Shown here: piece after piece, positions 7,372 to 17,165 of the stretch
Layout: every line of letters starts with the position of its first letter
How positions within the stretch are numbered: position 1 is the first letter of the stretch
Source: Candidatus Mcinerneyibacteriota bacterium
GTDB lineage: Bacteria > Macinerneyibacteriota > Macinerneyibacteria > Macinerneyibacteriales > DSCS01
Direction of reading: 5' to 3'
DNA length: 54,794 bases
Assembly (NCBI GenBank): GCA_016937175.1
Contig: JAFGWL010000051.1
Span: 1-54,794 of the forward strand
The notes under the pieces: model-generated
Told to the model about the DNA's origin: nothing
The model's input: only the letters and a program-made list of their open reading frames with translations
The model's database searches: none
Made by a program: the position numbers and the translations under genes

Positions 7372-9505
7372 GCTGAAAAACAGCCTCATCCCGGAAGAAG
7401 AGTCGGCTCGCCGGTTAAGGCTCATCGTCGTCTTTTCTCTTCTGGCCATTTTCGCAAGTCTGGCTCTCTTCTATCAGGAGAACACTTATCCTGTGGAAGA
7501 TGTTGCATTGCGGGAGGTCATCAGAGAGGATATACCCGCACGGATCGATTTCCAGTGGGTGGACCGTGACCAGATGGAGGCGAGACTCCGGGAGCGGTTG
7601 GATAATGCCCCCAAGGTCTATCTTTTGGATGAGAATATCGGTGAAAGTGAGCAAAAAAGGCTCATGGCTGATATAGCCAAAGTGAAAAAGATTTTAACAT
7701 CCGGAACTTCAACTGACGAAAAAGAGACCGCCGTGAAAGATATCTGGGGGAAGGAGAGCCCTGATCTGCTAAAGAGGATGACCGCCGATCAGCTGAATAC
7801 TCTCTCCCTCATCTTCCTTAACATCCTGGACGCCATCTATCAGAAAGGGATCATCAACGACCGGTTTTTCCTGGAGAGCCCTACGATCCCTGTAGAGATA
7901 AGACGGAAAAATGACAATTTCCTTGTGGAGAAGGAGTCCCTGATCTTCAGAAACCAGGCCGAAGAGTTCCTGCACTCCCTGATCAGGCGTTACCTGGAAG
8001 GGGAGAGGATGTATTCCGAATTCACCTTCTATGTCTTGAAAAACTATCTCAGAGAGAATGTCTATTTCAGTGAAGAACTTACGGTCCGTCGGGCTGAATC
8101 CATCAAGCTCGATTATGTTCCGGAGACGGTGACCATCAGGAAGGGAGAGATCATAGCCCGGAAGGGCGAGATCGTCGATGAGACCGTAGCGGATAAAATC
8201 GAAAAGATGAAGGAAAAACTAAGTAAAGTGGTTTTTTTGCGTTTAGCCGGTTTTTTCCTGACTCTTATCTTCCTTATGGCTGTGGTTTTCCTCCTTCTGA
8301 GACAGGAGGGGTATTGGCATAATATCCAGAAGATCTTTTTCTGGTCCGTCATCAACTTCTTTTTTATGGTTTCCTTCACGATGTTCTACCTTTTTTCAGG
8401 CCTTCCCCTCTATGCTTTTCCCTTTCTGGCCTTTATTATCATGGCCTATTTTCTCATTGACCTGAAGGCCGCTCTCTTTTCTCTGGCCTTCTGGACCCTT
8501 CTTCTCTCTGTCTTTGTCCCTGATTTCAGGTTCAGCGCTCTTTGGTTTCTCTCCTCACTTCTTTTCCTGGCTGAACCCGGCCGTTTCAGGCTTCGTATTC
8601 CTACACTGAGCACACTGCTCAAGTACCTGGCTGTTATCATGGTATCTCTCTTCTTTATAGAGCTTTCCACAGCCCATTCAGGCAGAGAAGCCCTGTCCGC
8701 CCTGATCTGGGTCCCTCTCTATGTCCTTCTCTCCTTTGCGGGAGGATATCTTTTCGTCTATCTCTTTGAGCGGGCCCATAATATCACTACCGAAGTGAGC
8801 TTGAACAGCCTCCTGGATTGGGAGAACCCCCTTCTCCGGCAGCTGATGTCCGTGGCTCCCGGGACCTACAGGCATAGTCTCATCGTCTCGGAACTGGCGG
8901 GAGAAGCGGCAAAAGCCATCGGGGGAGATGTCCTCCTGGCCCAGGTCGGAGGCCTGTATCACGATATCGGAAAGGTCAAGCGTCCCGATTATTTTATTGA
9001 AAACCAGATGTACGGCCCTAACAGGCATGACAACCTTCTTCCCCTGATGTCCGTGAGGATATTGAAAAATCATGTGGAGGAGGGAGCTCTCATGGCCCGA
9101 AAGTACGGTTTGGGGAGAAGGCTCATCGCAATTATCCGTGAGCATCACGGGACAAGCCTTATTAAGTACTTCTACCTGAAAAACCTTAAAGATGAAAAAC
9201 ATAAGAATATCGACGAAAAGTATTTCCGTTATGACGGCCCTAAACCCTCGACAAAAGAGTCGGCTGTCATATTCCTGGCGGACAAGGTGGAGGCTGTCAC
9301 CCGTTTACTTTTTAATTCCCCCTTCCACCATGTCCAGGAGAGGATCAGTAAGATCTTTGAAGATGCCCTTTTCGACAGGCAGCTGGAGAACTGTGACCTG
9401 ACTCTAAGAGACCTCAATACAGTCAAAGAGGCTTTTGTGGAGTATGTCCGGGGAAGCAGGCATAAACGGATCGAATACCCCAAAGAGACTGGAGGAAAAG
9501 AGTAA
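7334..9505 (+). CDS. pgpH: 7TM-HD family cyclic-di-AMP phosphodiesterase-like protein (PgpH/YqfF)
   Basis: Inner-membrane protein of the PgpH/YqfF family, which degrades c-di-AMP in Firmicutes. After a short cytoplasmic start there is one membrane helix (about residues 30-50), an extracytoplasmic 7TMR-HDED domain to about residue 285, seven membrane helices (about 295-485), and a C-terminal HD domain. The HD motif is seen as H543-D544 in LYHDIGK, with YRHSL before and REHHG after it as further metal ligands. The start is ATG 7334, inside phoH; the frame extends upstream but without a ribosome site. No diadenylate cyclase is in the window, so the substrate is inferred from family. ybeY overlaps by one base. 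Confidence 0.93.
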   Translation: MKKKIQSDKRLHRLKNSLIPEEESARRLRLIVVFSLLAIFASLALFYQENTYPVEDVALREVIREDIPARIDFQWVDRDQMEARLRERLDNAPKVYLLDENIGESEQKRLMADIAKVKKILTSGTSTDEKETAVKDIWGKESPDLLKRMTADQLNTLSLIFLNILDAIYQKGIINDRFFLESPTIPVEIRRKNDNFLVEKESLIFRNQAEEFLHSLIRRYLEGERMYSEFTFYVLKNYLRENVYFSEELTVRRAESIKLDYVPETVTIRKGEIIARKGEIVDETVADKIEKMKEKLSKVVFLRLAGFFLTLIFLMAVVFLLLRQEGYWHNIQKIFFWSVINFFFMVSFTMFYLFSGLPLYAFPFLAFIIMAYFLIDLKAALFSLAFWTLLLSVFVPDFRFSALWFLSSLLFLAEPGRFRLRIPTLSTLLKYLAVIMVSLFFIELSTAHSGREALSALIWVPLYVLLSFAGGYLFVYLFERAHNITTEVSLNSLLDWENPLLRQLMSVAPGTYRHSLIVSELAGEAAKAIGGDVLLAQVGGLYHDIGKVKRPDYFIENQMYGPNRHDNLLPLMSVRILKNHVEEGALMARKYGLGRRLIAIIREHHGTSLIKYFYLKNLKDEKHKNIDEKYFRYDGPKPSTKESAVIFLADKVEAVTRLLFNSPFHHVQERISKIFEDALFDRQLENCDLTLRDLNTVKEAFVEYVRGSRHKRIEYPKETGGKE

Positions 9506-9921
9506 TGCTTCACGTGACAGTGAAAGAGTCTTTGGGAGAAATCCCCTTTGAGATGAGGCAACTGGAAGAGATGGAACAGCGTATGCTGGACTATTTCGGC
9601 CTTGCGGGAAGCGATGTAGACCTTTACTTCACCGATGATGAAGAGATCAGAAGCCTGAACAAAAGATACCGGGAACGGGACAAAGCCACCGACGTCCTCT
9701 CCTTTCCCCTGAAAGACAGGTGGGACGCTTCTCTTGGTGAAATCATTATCTCTCTTGAAACGGCAGACAGACAGAAGGAGGGACAGCTTCTGAGCGACGA
9801 AGTCCTGCAGCTCTTTGTCCATGGGCTTCTCCATCTTCTGGGTTACGACCATGAGACCAAAGAGGATTCCCGCAAGATGAGGCCCCTGGAAAGGATGTTC
9901 TTATACGATGATGAAGAATAG
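9505..9921 (+). CDS. ybeY: Endoribonuclease YbeY
   Basis: Zinc-dependent endoribonuclease of the UPF0054 family, involved in 16S rRNA 3'-end maturation and ribosome quality control. The metal motif HGLLHLLGYDH is complete (H106, H110, H116). The conserved region DKATDVLSFPL precedes it. Length 138 is slightly short of the usual 150. The start overlaps the pgpH stop (TAATG). The DgkA-PAP2 gene begins 14 bases before its end. It works with PhoH/YbeZ and Era in other bacteria; all three are in this one cluster. Confidence 0.95.
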   Translation: MLHVTVKESLGEIPFEMRQLEEMEQRMLDYFGLAGSDVDLYFTDDEEIRSLNKRYRERDKATDVLSFPLKDRWDASLGEIIISLETADRQKEGQLLSDEVLQLFVHGLLHLLGYDHETKEDSRKMRPLERMFLYDDEE

Positions 9922-10618
9922 AAGCGTCTGGGAGAGCCTGAACAATGCCCTCGGGGGAATCATCCTCTCTCTCCGGTATGAGAGGAATATCCGGTTCCAC
10001 TTTGTCATCGGCCTCGCAGTCTTCATCTATACCCTTTTTCTGAGCCTGACCATGGTGGAGAGAGCCCTCATCGTCTTTGCCATCTGCTTTGTTATCACAG
10101 CAGAGATGTTCAATACAGCCATTGAACATATTATCGACTTTTTCATAACCACGAATCCCAACCCGGTCATCAGGATGATCAAGGATATCAGCTCGGGAGC
10201 GGTCTTTCTGGCTGCCGTCAACGCGATCCTTGTGGGATTCTTTATCCTCTACAGGAATTCCTACTCCCACGTGGGGTGGCTTGTCCGCAGAGTAAGGTCC
10301 ATGGAGAATATGACGATCTTTTTTTCCATTGTCATAGTAATCAGCCTTGTGGTACTTATAAAAGCCCTGACCAAGACGGGTACTCCCTTTCACGGAGGAT
10401 TCCCCAGCGGGCATGCCGCTTTCGGGTTTTCTGTCTTTGCCCTTTCCGTCCTCTATGTGGAGCAGTATATTATCACAGTCCTTGTCTTTATCATGGCGTT
10501 TATCATGGCAAAAAGCCGCCTGGACAAAGGCGTCCATACTCCTGTCCAAGTAGTCAGCGGCGGCGTGCTCGGTTTTTTAATAACGGTTCTTGTCAATAAC
10601 ATACTGATCGGAGGTTGA
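9908..10618 (+). CDS. Fusion of prokaryotic diacylglycerol/undecaprenol kinase and PAP2 phosphatase domains
   Basis: Integral membrane protein of 236 residues with two domains. Residues about 1-115 are a DgkA-type lipid kinase: EMFNTAIEH matches the active-site helix, and KDISSGAVFLAA the second conserved helix. Residues about 130-236 are a PAP2 (acid phosphatase) domain with FPSGHAAF as motif 2 and SRLDKGVH as motif 3. The aspartate that normally follows the motif 3 histidine by four residues is replaced by glutamine. Kinase plus phosphatase suggests recycling of undecaprenyl lipid carrier or diacylglycerol. ATG 9908 is followed by a second ATG; either could start. It occupies the dgkA place of the phoH-ybeY-dgkA-era order. 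Confidence 0.88.
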   Translation: MMKNRSVWESLNNALGGIILSLRYERNIRFHFVIGLAVFIYTLFLSLTMVERALIVFAICFVITAEMFNTAIEHIIDFFITTNPNPVIRMIKDISSGAVFLAAVNAILVGFFILYRNSYSHVGWLVRRVRSMENMTIFFSIVIVISLVVLIKALTKTGTPFHGGFPSGHAAFGFSVFALSVLYVEQYIITVLVFIMAFIMAKSRLDKGVHTPVQVVSGGVLGFLITVLVNNILIGG

Positions 10619-10626
10619 TCAAGATT

Positions 10627-11880
10627 ATGGAGCCCCCTTTATACTATCTCAGTTACGTGCTTATCGCTTTGGCACTTTCTCTTGTCAAGTTTGTGGAAGT
10701 GACTTTTATCGGGGTCAAATACGGCAGTTTACGGGATATTTTCAAAGAAAATGAAAGGTTCAAGGCGATCTTTTTACGCTGGGTCAAGCATGGAAACCTT
10801 ATGCTGGCCTCTCTTCAGTTTCTCCGTTACATCCTGGAGATAACCCTCATTCTTCTTCTTTATGAGTTCACGATGAATATCGTCCTATCCCTGGCCGCCG
10901 CTTTTGCGGCCTTTCTGATCTTCAGTGAATATGTCCCCAGGACCATCGCTGTTCAACGGGGGATCGGAAAGGCTTATCTCCTCTTCCGGCCTTTCTACTA
11001 CATTGCCATAATCCTTTCTCCTTTTGTCCGGCTTCTCATGCTTCCCGCGGATGTCCTGATAAAGATCATGGGGGGAGAGATGGTCCTCAACGCTCCTTAT
11101 ATGACAAATCTGGAAGAGCAGATCATTAAAAATGTGCTTTCCGAAGACAATATTCAGGAAAGCGAGATGATCAGCAGCATTCTGGAGTTCAAAGAGACGA
11201 CGGTCCGGGAGATCATGGTCCCCCGTGTGGATATCGTCGCTGTCCCCGCCGATATCACCTATGAAGAACTGGTCAAAGTCATCGACGAAGAGGGGCACTC
11301 CAGGCTTCCGGTCTATGATGAGAGGCTGGATAATATCCTTGGAATCGTCTATGTCAAAGACCTGATCCGGGTGGGCCGTGACAATTTCAGTCTTTCAGCC
11401 ATGCTTCGTGACGTCTTCTTCATACCCGAAACAAAGAAGATAAACGCGCTGCTCAAGGATTTTCAGGCCAAACATATGCATATGGCTTTTGTCGTGGATG
11501 AGTATGGCGACCTCGTCGGGCTGGTTACCATCGAAGATGTCCTGGAAGAGATCGTCGGAGAGATCGAAGACGAGTATGACGAAGAGGAGTCACTCTACAG
11601 AAAGATCTCCGACCATGAGTATATGGTCTCTCCCAAGATGACTCTGGAGGAGTTCGAGGAGGAGTTTTCCATCGACCTGGCCGAGCATGAACTCACTGAA
11701 GAGGAAGATTTCGAGACCCTGGCCGGGTTTATCATCGCTCACCTCGGCAACCTCCCTAAGCGGGGGTTTGAATACGATTATGGTGATTTTATTCTCCGGG
11801 TCGTGGATGCAGACAACCGGCGTATACTGAAAGTCTATCTGAAGATCAAAGAGAAGCAGCAGAAAAAAGGAGAAAAATGA
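10627..11880 (+). CDS. CNNM/CorC (HlyC) family transporter with DUF21, CBS pair and CorC domain
   Basis: Membrane protein of the CNNM/CorC family, linked to Mg2+ (or Na+/Mg2+) efflux. An N-terminal DUF21 membrane domain with four helices spans about residues 1-165. A CBS pair follows, with MVPRVDIVAVPADITYEE, SRLPVYDERLDNILGIVY and HMAFVVDEYGDLVGLVT all typical. The C-terminal transporter-associated domain covers about residues 325-415. A TTG at 10615 touches the GGAGG site and overlaps the previous stop. ATG 10627, 12 bases after GGAGG, is preferred. Position directly after the ybeY region recalls ybeZ-ybeY-corC of proteobacteria. The next gene overlaps by four bases (ATGA). Confidence 0.93.
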   Translation: MEPPLYYLSYVLIALALSLVKFVEVTFIGVKYGSLRDIFKENERFKAIFLRWVKHGNLMLASLQFLRYILEITLILLLYEFTMNIVLSLAAAFAAFLIFSEYVPRTIAVQRGIGKAYLLFRPFYYIAIILSPFVRLLMLPADVLIKIMGGEMVLNAPYMTNLEEQIIKNVLSEDNIQESEMISSILEFKETTVREIMVPRVDIVAVPADITYEELVKVIDEEGHSRLPVYDERLDNILGIVYVKDLIRVGRDNFSLSAMLRDVFFIPETKKINALLKDFQAKHMHMAFVVDEYGDLVGLVTIEDVLEEIVGEIEDEYDEEESLYRKISDHEYMVSPKMTLEEFEEEFSIDLAEHELTEEEDFETLAGFIIAHLGNLPKRGFEYDYGDFILRVVDADNRRILKVYLKIKEKQQKKGEK

Positions 11881-12473
11881 AAAAGATTGCGGCTATCTTA
11901 AGGACTTATCTCATCGCCGGCATCGTGACACTGCTCCCGTTTCTCCTGACCGTCTACCTGGTCTATCTGATTTTTGCAAAATTCGATATCTGGATGAGAA
12001 AAAGCCTCTATATCGAGGTCCCGGGGATAGGGATCATCCTCAGCCTGGCCGTGATCCTCCTTGTGGGTTTTCTGGTCAAAAACTTTATCGGCCGGTGGCT
12101 TATCAGGATCCCGGAATATATCTTTTTAAAGATGCCCCTGGTCAACAGGATCTACAAATTGACCAAACAGATCACCTCGGCGGTTTTAGGCCGGGGGAAT
12201 TATGTCTTTACGGGCGTGGTCCTGCTGGAGTACCCCAGAAAGGGGCTCTATTCGCTTGGTTTCGTTACGGAGAAGATGAGTGTGTCATTGGGAGAACAGA
12301 AGGGGTTCAACACCGAGGGGTATATCGCAGTCTTTATTCCCACCACACCCAACCCTACTTCGGGGATGATGATCTTTGTACGTGAATCGGAAACGGTCAA
12401 ACTGAACATCAGTGTGGAAACGGGGATGAAAATGGTGATCAGCAGCGGGATCGTCAGCCTGGAGGAGAAGTGA
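11877..12473 (+). CDS. DUF502 family membrane protein
   Basis: Inner-membrane protein of 198 residues, DUF502 family, function unknown. Two N-terminal membrane helices are visible (TYLIAGIVTLLPFLLTVYLV and a second around residues 45-65). They are followed by a soluble part with the family features IPLV-type turns (MPLVNRIYKLTKQIT), VLLEYPRKGLYSLGFVT and the VFIPTTPNPTSGMM stretch near the end. It is tightly coupled to the CorC-like gene before it and shares its stop with the GTG start of era. Distant plant homologues (COV/LCV family) act in vesicle or membrane trafficking, which says little about this protein. Confidence 0.88.
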   Translation: MKKIAAILRTYLIAGIVTLLPFLLTVYLVYLIFAKFDIWMRKSLYIEVPGIGIILSLAVILLVGFLVKNFIGRWLIRIPEYIFLKMPLVNRIYKLTKQITSAVLGRGNYVFTGVVLLEYPRKGLYSLGFVTEKMSVSLGEQKGFNTEGYIAVFIPTTPNPTSGMMIFVRESETVKLNISVETGMKMVISSGIVSLEEK

Positions 12474-13345
12474 GATCGGGATTCGCTGCTGTGGTCGGTG
12501 TACCCAATGTGGGGAAATCCAGCCTTATCAATGCCCTTGTGGGGCATAAGATCAACATTGTCTCTCCCCGCCCCCAGACCACACGCGACAGGATAAGGGC
12601 TGTGGCCCACTGGAAAGACCTGGATGCCCAGGTAGTCTTTCTGGATACCCCGGGACTCTTCCAGCCTAAAATGGCTCTGGATCATTATATGGTAGCCAAT
12701 GCAGAGGGAGCCGTGGAGGGGACAGAACTCGTCCTTTTTCTTGTCGATGCCCGTGTGGGTTTCGGCCCCAAGGATAAGAAGGCCTGGGAAAAGATCAAAG
12801 GGGCCCGGGGAAAGATCATGATCATTATCAATAAAGCTGACCTGGCGGCAAACAAGAATGAACTTCTGGTCCTCATGGATACCCTCCGCAAGGAGACCGG
12901 TATTACCGACCTTATCCCTGTATCCGCCCTGAAAGGGGATAAGATCGACTATCTGCGCCGGGTCATGGTCGAGCATCTGCCTGAGGGGCCGCCCTACTTC
13001 CCCGAAGATATGTTGACGGACAAGGATAAACAATATATGATAGAGGAGATGGTGAGAGAGACCATTATCTATCATGTCTTTGAAGAATTGCCCTATTCCG
13101 TGGCTATTCTTGCGGAAGAGATGGACGAAAAATACATCCGCATCGCCATCATTTGTGAGAGAGAATCACAGAAGGGGATCCTCATCGGAAAACAGGGATC
13201 TATGATCCGGCTCATCGGTGAAGAATCCCGGAAAAAGATCGAGACGTTTTTAGGGCGTCGTGTTTTCCTTGATGTCGTAGTCAAGGTAATCAAAAACTGG
13301 CGGAAAGACAGCCGGGCCCTGAAGCGTTTGGGGTATTACGGATGA
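12470..13345 (+). CDS. era: GTPase Era
   Basis: Ribosome-assembly GTPase that binds 16S rRNA near its 3' end. 291 residues, normal. GTPase motifs: G1 GVPNVGKSS near the N-terminus, G3 DTPG, G4 NKAD, and the SALKG G5 region. The C-terminal KH domain includes GILIGKQGSMIRLIG, with GRRVFLDVVVKVIKNWR after it. Translation starts at GTG 12470, overlapping the DUF502 stop by four bases, with a GGAGG site upstream. It closes the phoH-pgpH-ybeY-dgkA block, and the TPR gene that follows is only 15 bases away. Confidence 0.97.
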   Translation: MRSGFAAVVGVPNVGKSSLINALVGHKINIVSPRPQTTRDRIRAVAHWKDLDAQVVFLDTPGLFQPKMALDHYMVANAEGAVEGTELVLFLVDARVGFGPKDKKAWEKIKGARGKIMIIINKADLAANKNELLVLMDTLRKETGITDLIPVSALKGDKIDYLRRVMVEHLPEGPPYFPEDMLTDKDKQYMIEEMVRETIIYHVFEELPYSVAILAEEMDEKYIRIAIICERESQKGILIGKQGSMIRLIGEESRKKIETFLGRRVFLDVVVKVIKNWRKDSRALKRLGYYG

Positions 13346-13360
13346 TGTCAAGGGGCGGAT

Positions 13361-16300
13361 ATGGGGAAAAACGACAAATTTCTCAAGAGAATCGATAAGA
13401 TCTGCCGGGCCGGGGACTATACCGATGCTATGTATAAGCTGCAGGACGCTCTTCTGGAGCAGCCCGATGACGGAGATCTTCTCTGGAAGCTTGTCGAAGT
13501 CTATTCATTTAAAAAGGAAGACGAAAACGCCGTCAAGACACTGAGCAAAATAGTCAAATATAAGATCAAACCCCCTGATTACGTCATCGGATATATCAAA
13601 CAGGATTTCCGCAGAGCCTTTCCCTATTCCAAAGCGGCTGATTTTTTCCTTTTCGAACTCTATATCCAGCGCAAGGATTACAAAAATGCAGCCCTGGTAC
13701 TGAAAATCACCAAAGGGGAGGATCTCCGGAAGCTGGAAGCGGAGCTCTCCGATAAGGCAGAAAAGCTGCTGAAGGTCTCAGGGGAAGAGGAGACGTTGAA
13801 AAAAAACTTCGACCTCTTCTGCTCCCTGGTTATCGTCCGTTTTCTGATGAAAAAAGAGGAGACTGCTTTCGAGTCTGTCGTAGGGGTCTTGCACCTGAAG
13901 ATGTCCGAATTTTATAAGGACATCAGAGACCTCTTTCTGGCGTTGGCCCCTCTGGACAGTGTCAATCCCTTTCCCTGGTACTTTGCTGGAAGGGCTGACA
14001 TGGCTTTGGGAGAGATAGAAGAAGCCTTGGGCCATTTTCTCTCTGCTGTAAAGATTCGTCATGCCCTGGCGGGCGAGGCTATGGAGCAGCTGGCTCCGGC
14101 CCTGGAGAAGATAGAGGAGTCTTCTGCCGGCCTTAAGGCTCTGGCTGATCTTGCTTATTTCGGTGAAGAGTATGAGAAGGCTGTCTCTTACATTTCCCGT
14201 CTTGTAGAGAAAGAGGAAAATCCGGAAAACCTTTCTTTCCTCGAAGAGTATCTCACGGATATCTATTTGAAAACAGGGCCCCTGACTCCGGTCCTTCTGG
14301 CCCAATGCCGTTTTCAGATCTCCGTGGGACAATTCGATGAAGCCTTCCGTAAACTCACCCAGATCAAAGACCTCTCTTCTCCGGAAGTCATGCCCTTATT
14401 GACAGAGCTTTTGGATAAGGTCTCGGACAAGAGCGCAGCTTTTAAACTTCTCGGAGACCTGGAATACGCTGCGGGTAAGACAGGGGAAGCGGTGGAGGCC
14501 TATGAGGAAGTCTTCCGTATGGACAAGGGGTATGCCGATTTCCTGGCTGAAAAGCTCAAGTCCATGGACCTGTCCGGGGATCTCAGGGGAATACGTCTGG
14601 CGGCGGATATCGCCCTTTACCGGGGAGACCTCAAACTGGCCTTCAAACATTATAAAGACCTTATGGACCGGTTCCCCGATGAGACAGAGAGGGCTATCGA
14701 AGGCATCGAAAAAGTCGTCGAGAACTCAAAAAGGTCTGTCAAGATACGCACTCTGCTTCTGAGTATCTATATCGAGAAAAAGATGGCAGAAAAGGGGCTT
14801 CGCCTTATAGGCGAGATCGTCAAAATGGATTTTCATGCCATCCAGGATATCTATAAGTCTATCATCTCCCTGGCAGAAAATATCGAAGGCGCTGCTCCCA
14901 AACTGGCCGGTCTTGTCTCCATAATCCTCTCCAAAGACCCTGCCAACCTTTATGCTATTTTTACATCTGCTCATCTACATGCTCTGATGAACGATACAGA
15001 AAAGACTACAGAGGCCATAAAAAAGATCATGATCTCCGGGAATCAGATGCTTATAGACGGGGTGTCGGGAATATGCGATGCCCTGCTGGAAAAAAATCCC
15101 CATGACCGCCAACTGCAGTGGTCCATCGTCAATATTCTTTTCGAGGCCAGGCGTTATGACCAGATCACCGAGCAGCTCTATACCCTATATCTGAACAACC
15201 CCGGCGAAGGGGGGAATATCCTCAATCTCCTGGGAGAGATCGTGCGTCGGGGATATGTGGACAATGCCCTGGTGGAGATCTACTACAGAATCGCTCAGGA
15301 ACAGGGACTTTTCAACGAGATGGAACGTTTTATCAAAGATGCCCTGACCGTGGACGCAGAGATCCCCTGGATCTATATTGCCCTGGCCAGGCTGAGTTTC
15401 AACCGGGAAGATATGACCACAGTCGTCAAAAGTTTTCAGCGCCTGCTCAAATACGGGTCCATGGAACACTTCTATATGGTGAGGGATATCACCGATGATA
15501 TACGTAAGATCGTGAAACCAAACCCGGGCCTCTATTATATCCTGGGGCTTATCTACAGACGTATCGGCGAATATGACATAATGAGGGATCTTTTTGAGAA
15601 AGTAGCCGGAAAGGACGAGCAGACAGACAATCTTATCCGCAAAGAGATCGAGTGTGTGATCGAGGAAAAACCACAGGAGTATCTCTTCCGTATTCTGGGA
15701 GGGAAGATGGAGTATCTTCTGGGACATCACAAGGAAGCGGTGGCTTTCTTCAACCAGGCTACCAAGATCAACAGGGAATCCGCCCGCGACCTGATCACCT
15801 ACTATGAAGAGATGTCGAGGGATCATATTGATGACCAGTTTTATTTGCTGGAACTGATAAAGAATTATCTGGAATGTGGCATGGTCGATGAAGCCGTGAT
15901 GTTTTTAAAGGAGATCGATGTCCGGGAGGAGTATCTCCTTAAATATATGCAGGTGCTTCGGCTGATGACGGAATATTACCCGGAGGATGCTTTTGCTTTT
16001 CAGAAGCTGGGAGACTATTTCTGGGAAACGAAAAAATATGAAGAATCAGTGGCTCACTACAGCCAGGTTATGGCTCTCGGAGACCGTGAGAGAGAAGAAG
16101 CTATCATCGATAAGATCAGAAAAGATATCGATCATATCTCTCTGGGAGCGGTATGGCATCTCTTCATCGACCTCGCCCTGGAGCTGGGGCGCATGGACGA
16201 AGCCATCTCTTCCCTGGAAGAGGCCATGGACAAGCTCGACCCCGAGGACCTCGGGGAGCTCAAGGATCGTATAGCCCGCCTCGACTCCGATGCCAACGAT

Positions 16301-17149
16301 ATCAAGACCACACGGATCGTCGCCCTTCTTCTGATCCGGATCGGGGAATCCGGGGAAGCATTCTCTTATATGAAAGGCCGGCTCAAACTTTTGCTCTACC
16401 ATCCGCCGGTGGCCATGGAGCTTTTTGACCAGCTTCTCGAGGGATCGGGTTATGAGAATGCTATCTTTACCTACTACCTCTCTTATCTTTATCAACGGGA
16501 TCTGGTTGACAAGATCGAAGAGGTCCTCTCCCACCTGGACAAGACTGATGCTGATGAACGGCAGAAAGCCAAATACGCCGTTATGTGCGGTGATATCAAA
16601 AAACGCAAGGGAAAAGAGGATGAGGCTCTCTCTTTTTACAAGCGGGCGCGGCGATATGTTCCTTCTCTTAAAGATCAGATCGCACTGTTCGAGGAAGTGA
16701 AAAAGATCAATGATGATGCCTGGATCTCATACCTGAAGCGGAGTTCCGAGCCATCCGACCGGCTGGCCCTCATGGATCTTCTGATCAGCAGAGGTGAGCT
16801 GGAAGAGGCTTATGCCCTCCTTCGGGAGCCTGTCCGGCCGGAAGATGAAAGGATGCGTCTTTATCTTCTTTTGAACTATTATGAGAAAAAAAAGGACTAC
16901 ATGAGTTATATCACAACAGCGGGGAAGATCTCTTTTGACTCACTCTCTTTGGGAGATCCCGAGGTGAAGATCATCCGGCAACTGATCAAGGCTTTCCGCG
17001 AACTTCACCTCTATCAGAAAGCCCTCTTTTATCTCCACTATTTGAAAGGCTATATCGACGATGAGGAGTATGCTGTCATACGCGGGAACATTGAACGGGA
17101 AAGACAGCACTTTGAAGAGGCCGGAGCCGGACACTATCTGACAAAGTAA
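13361..17149 (+). CDS. Giant cytoplasmic TPR repeat protein
   Basis: A 1262-residue all-helical protein built of tetratricopeptide-like repeats from end to end. Examples are AGDYTDAMYKLQDALLEQPDD near the start, GKTGEAVEAYEEVFRMD, GRMDEAISSLEEAMDKLDPED and RKGKEDEALSFYKRARRYV. There is no signal peptide, membrane helix or catalytic motif, so it should be a cytoplasmic scaffold or interaction platform. Many repeats are diverged, and charged residues (K, E, D) dominate. It lies 15 bases after era and 16 bases before the Cys-motif TPR protein, so it is part of the operon leading to the Clp-like protein and mltG. I cannot assign a named family; its partner is probably encoded nearby. Confidence 0.85.
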   Translation: MGKNDKFLKRIDKICRAGDYTDAMYKLQDALLEQPDDGDLLWKLVEVYSFKKEDENAVKTLSKIVKYKIKPPDYVIGYIKQDFRRAFPYSKAADFFLFELYIQRKDYKNAALVLKITKGEDLRKLEAELSDKAEKLLKVSGEEETLKKNFDLFCSLVIVRFLMKKEETAFESVVGVLHLKMSEFYKDIRDLFLALAPLDSVNPFPWYFAGRADMALGEIEEALGHFLSAVKIRHALAGEAMEQLAPALEKIEESSAGLKALADLAYFGEEYEKAVSYISRLVEKEENPENLSFLEEYLTDIYLKTGPLTPVLLAQCRFQISVGQFDEAFRKLTQIKDLSSPEVMPLLTELLDKVSDKSAAFKLLGDLEYAAGKTGEAVEAYEEVFRMDKGYADFLAEKLKSMDLSGDLRGIRLAADIALYRGDLKLAFKHYKDLMDRFPDETERAIEGIEKVVENSKRSVKIRTLLLSIYIEKKMAEKGLRLIGEIVKMDFHAIQDIYKSIISLAENIEGAAPKLAGLVSIILSKDPANLYAIFTSAHLHALMNDTEKTTEAIKKIMISGNQMLIDGVSGICDALLEKNPHDRQLQWSIVNILFEARRYDQITEQLYTLYLNNPGEGGNILNLLGEIVRRGYVDNALVEIYYRIAQEQGLFNEMERFIKDALTVDAEIPWIYIALARLSFNREDMTTVVKSFQRLLKYGSMEHFYMVRDITDDIRKIVKPNPGLYYILGLIYRRIGEYDIMRDLFEKVAGKDEQTDNLIRKEIECVIEEKPQEYLFRILGGKMEYLLGHHKEAVAFFNQATKINRESARDLITYYEEMSRDHIDDQFYLLELIKNYLECGMVDEAVMFLKEIDVREEYLLKYMQVLRLMTEYYPEDAFAFQKLGDYFWETKKYEESVAHYSQVMALGDREREEAIIDKIRKDIDHISLGAVWHLFIDLALELGRMDEAISSLEEAMDKLDPEDLGELKDRIARLDSDANDIKTTRIVALLLIRIGESGEAFSYMKGRLKLLLYHPPVAMELFDQLLEGSGYENAIFTYYLSYLYQRDLVDKIEEVLSHLDKTDADERQKAKYAVMCGDIKKRKGKEDEALSFYKRARRYVPSLKDQIALFEEVKKINDDAWISYLKRSSEPSDRLALMDLLISRGELEEAYALLREPVRPEDERMRLYLLLNYYEKKKDYMSYITTAGKISFDSLSLGDPEVKIIRQLIKAFRELHLYQKALFYLHYLKGYIDDEEYAVIRGNIERERQHFEEAGAGHYLTK

Positions 17150-17165
17150 GAACGAAGGAGGAGAA

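Noticed and set aside
9746-10549. 267-residue minus-strand frame opposite ybeY and the DgkA-PAP2 gene
   Set aside because: Very polar, low-complexity translation with many D, K and H; antisense to membrane helices.
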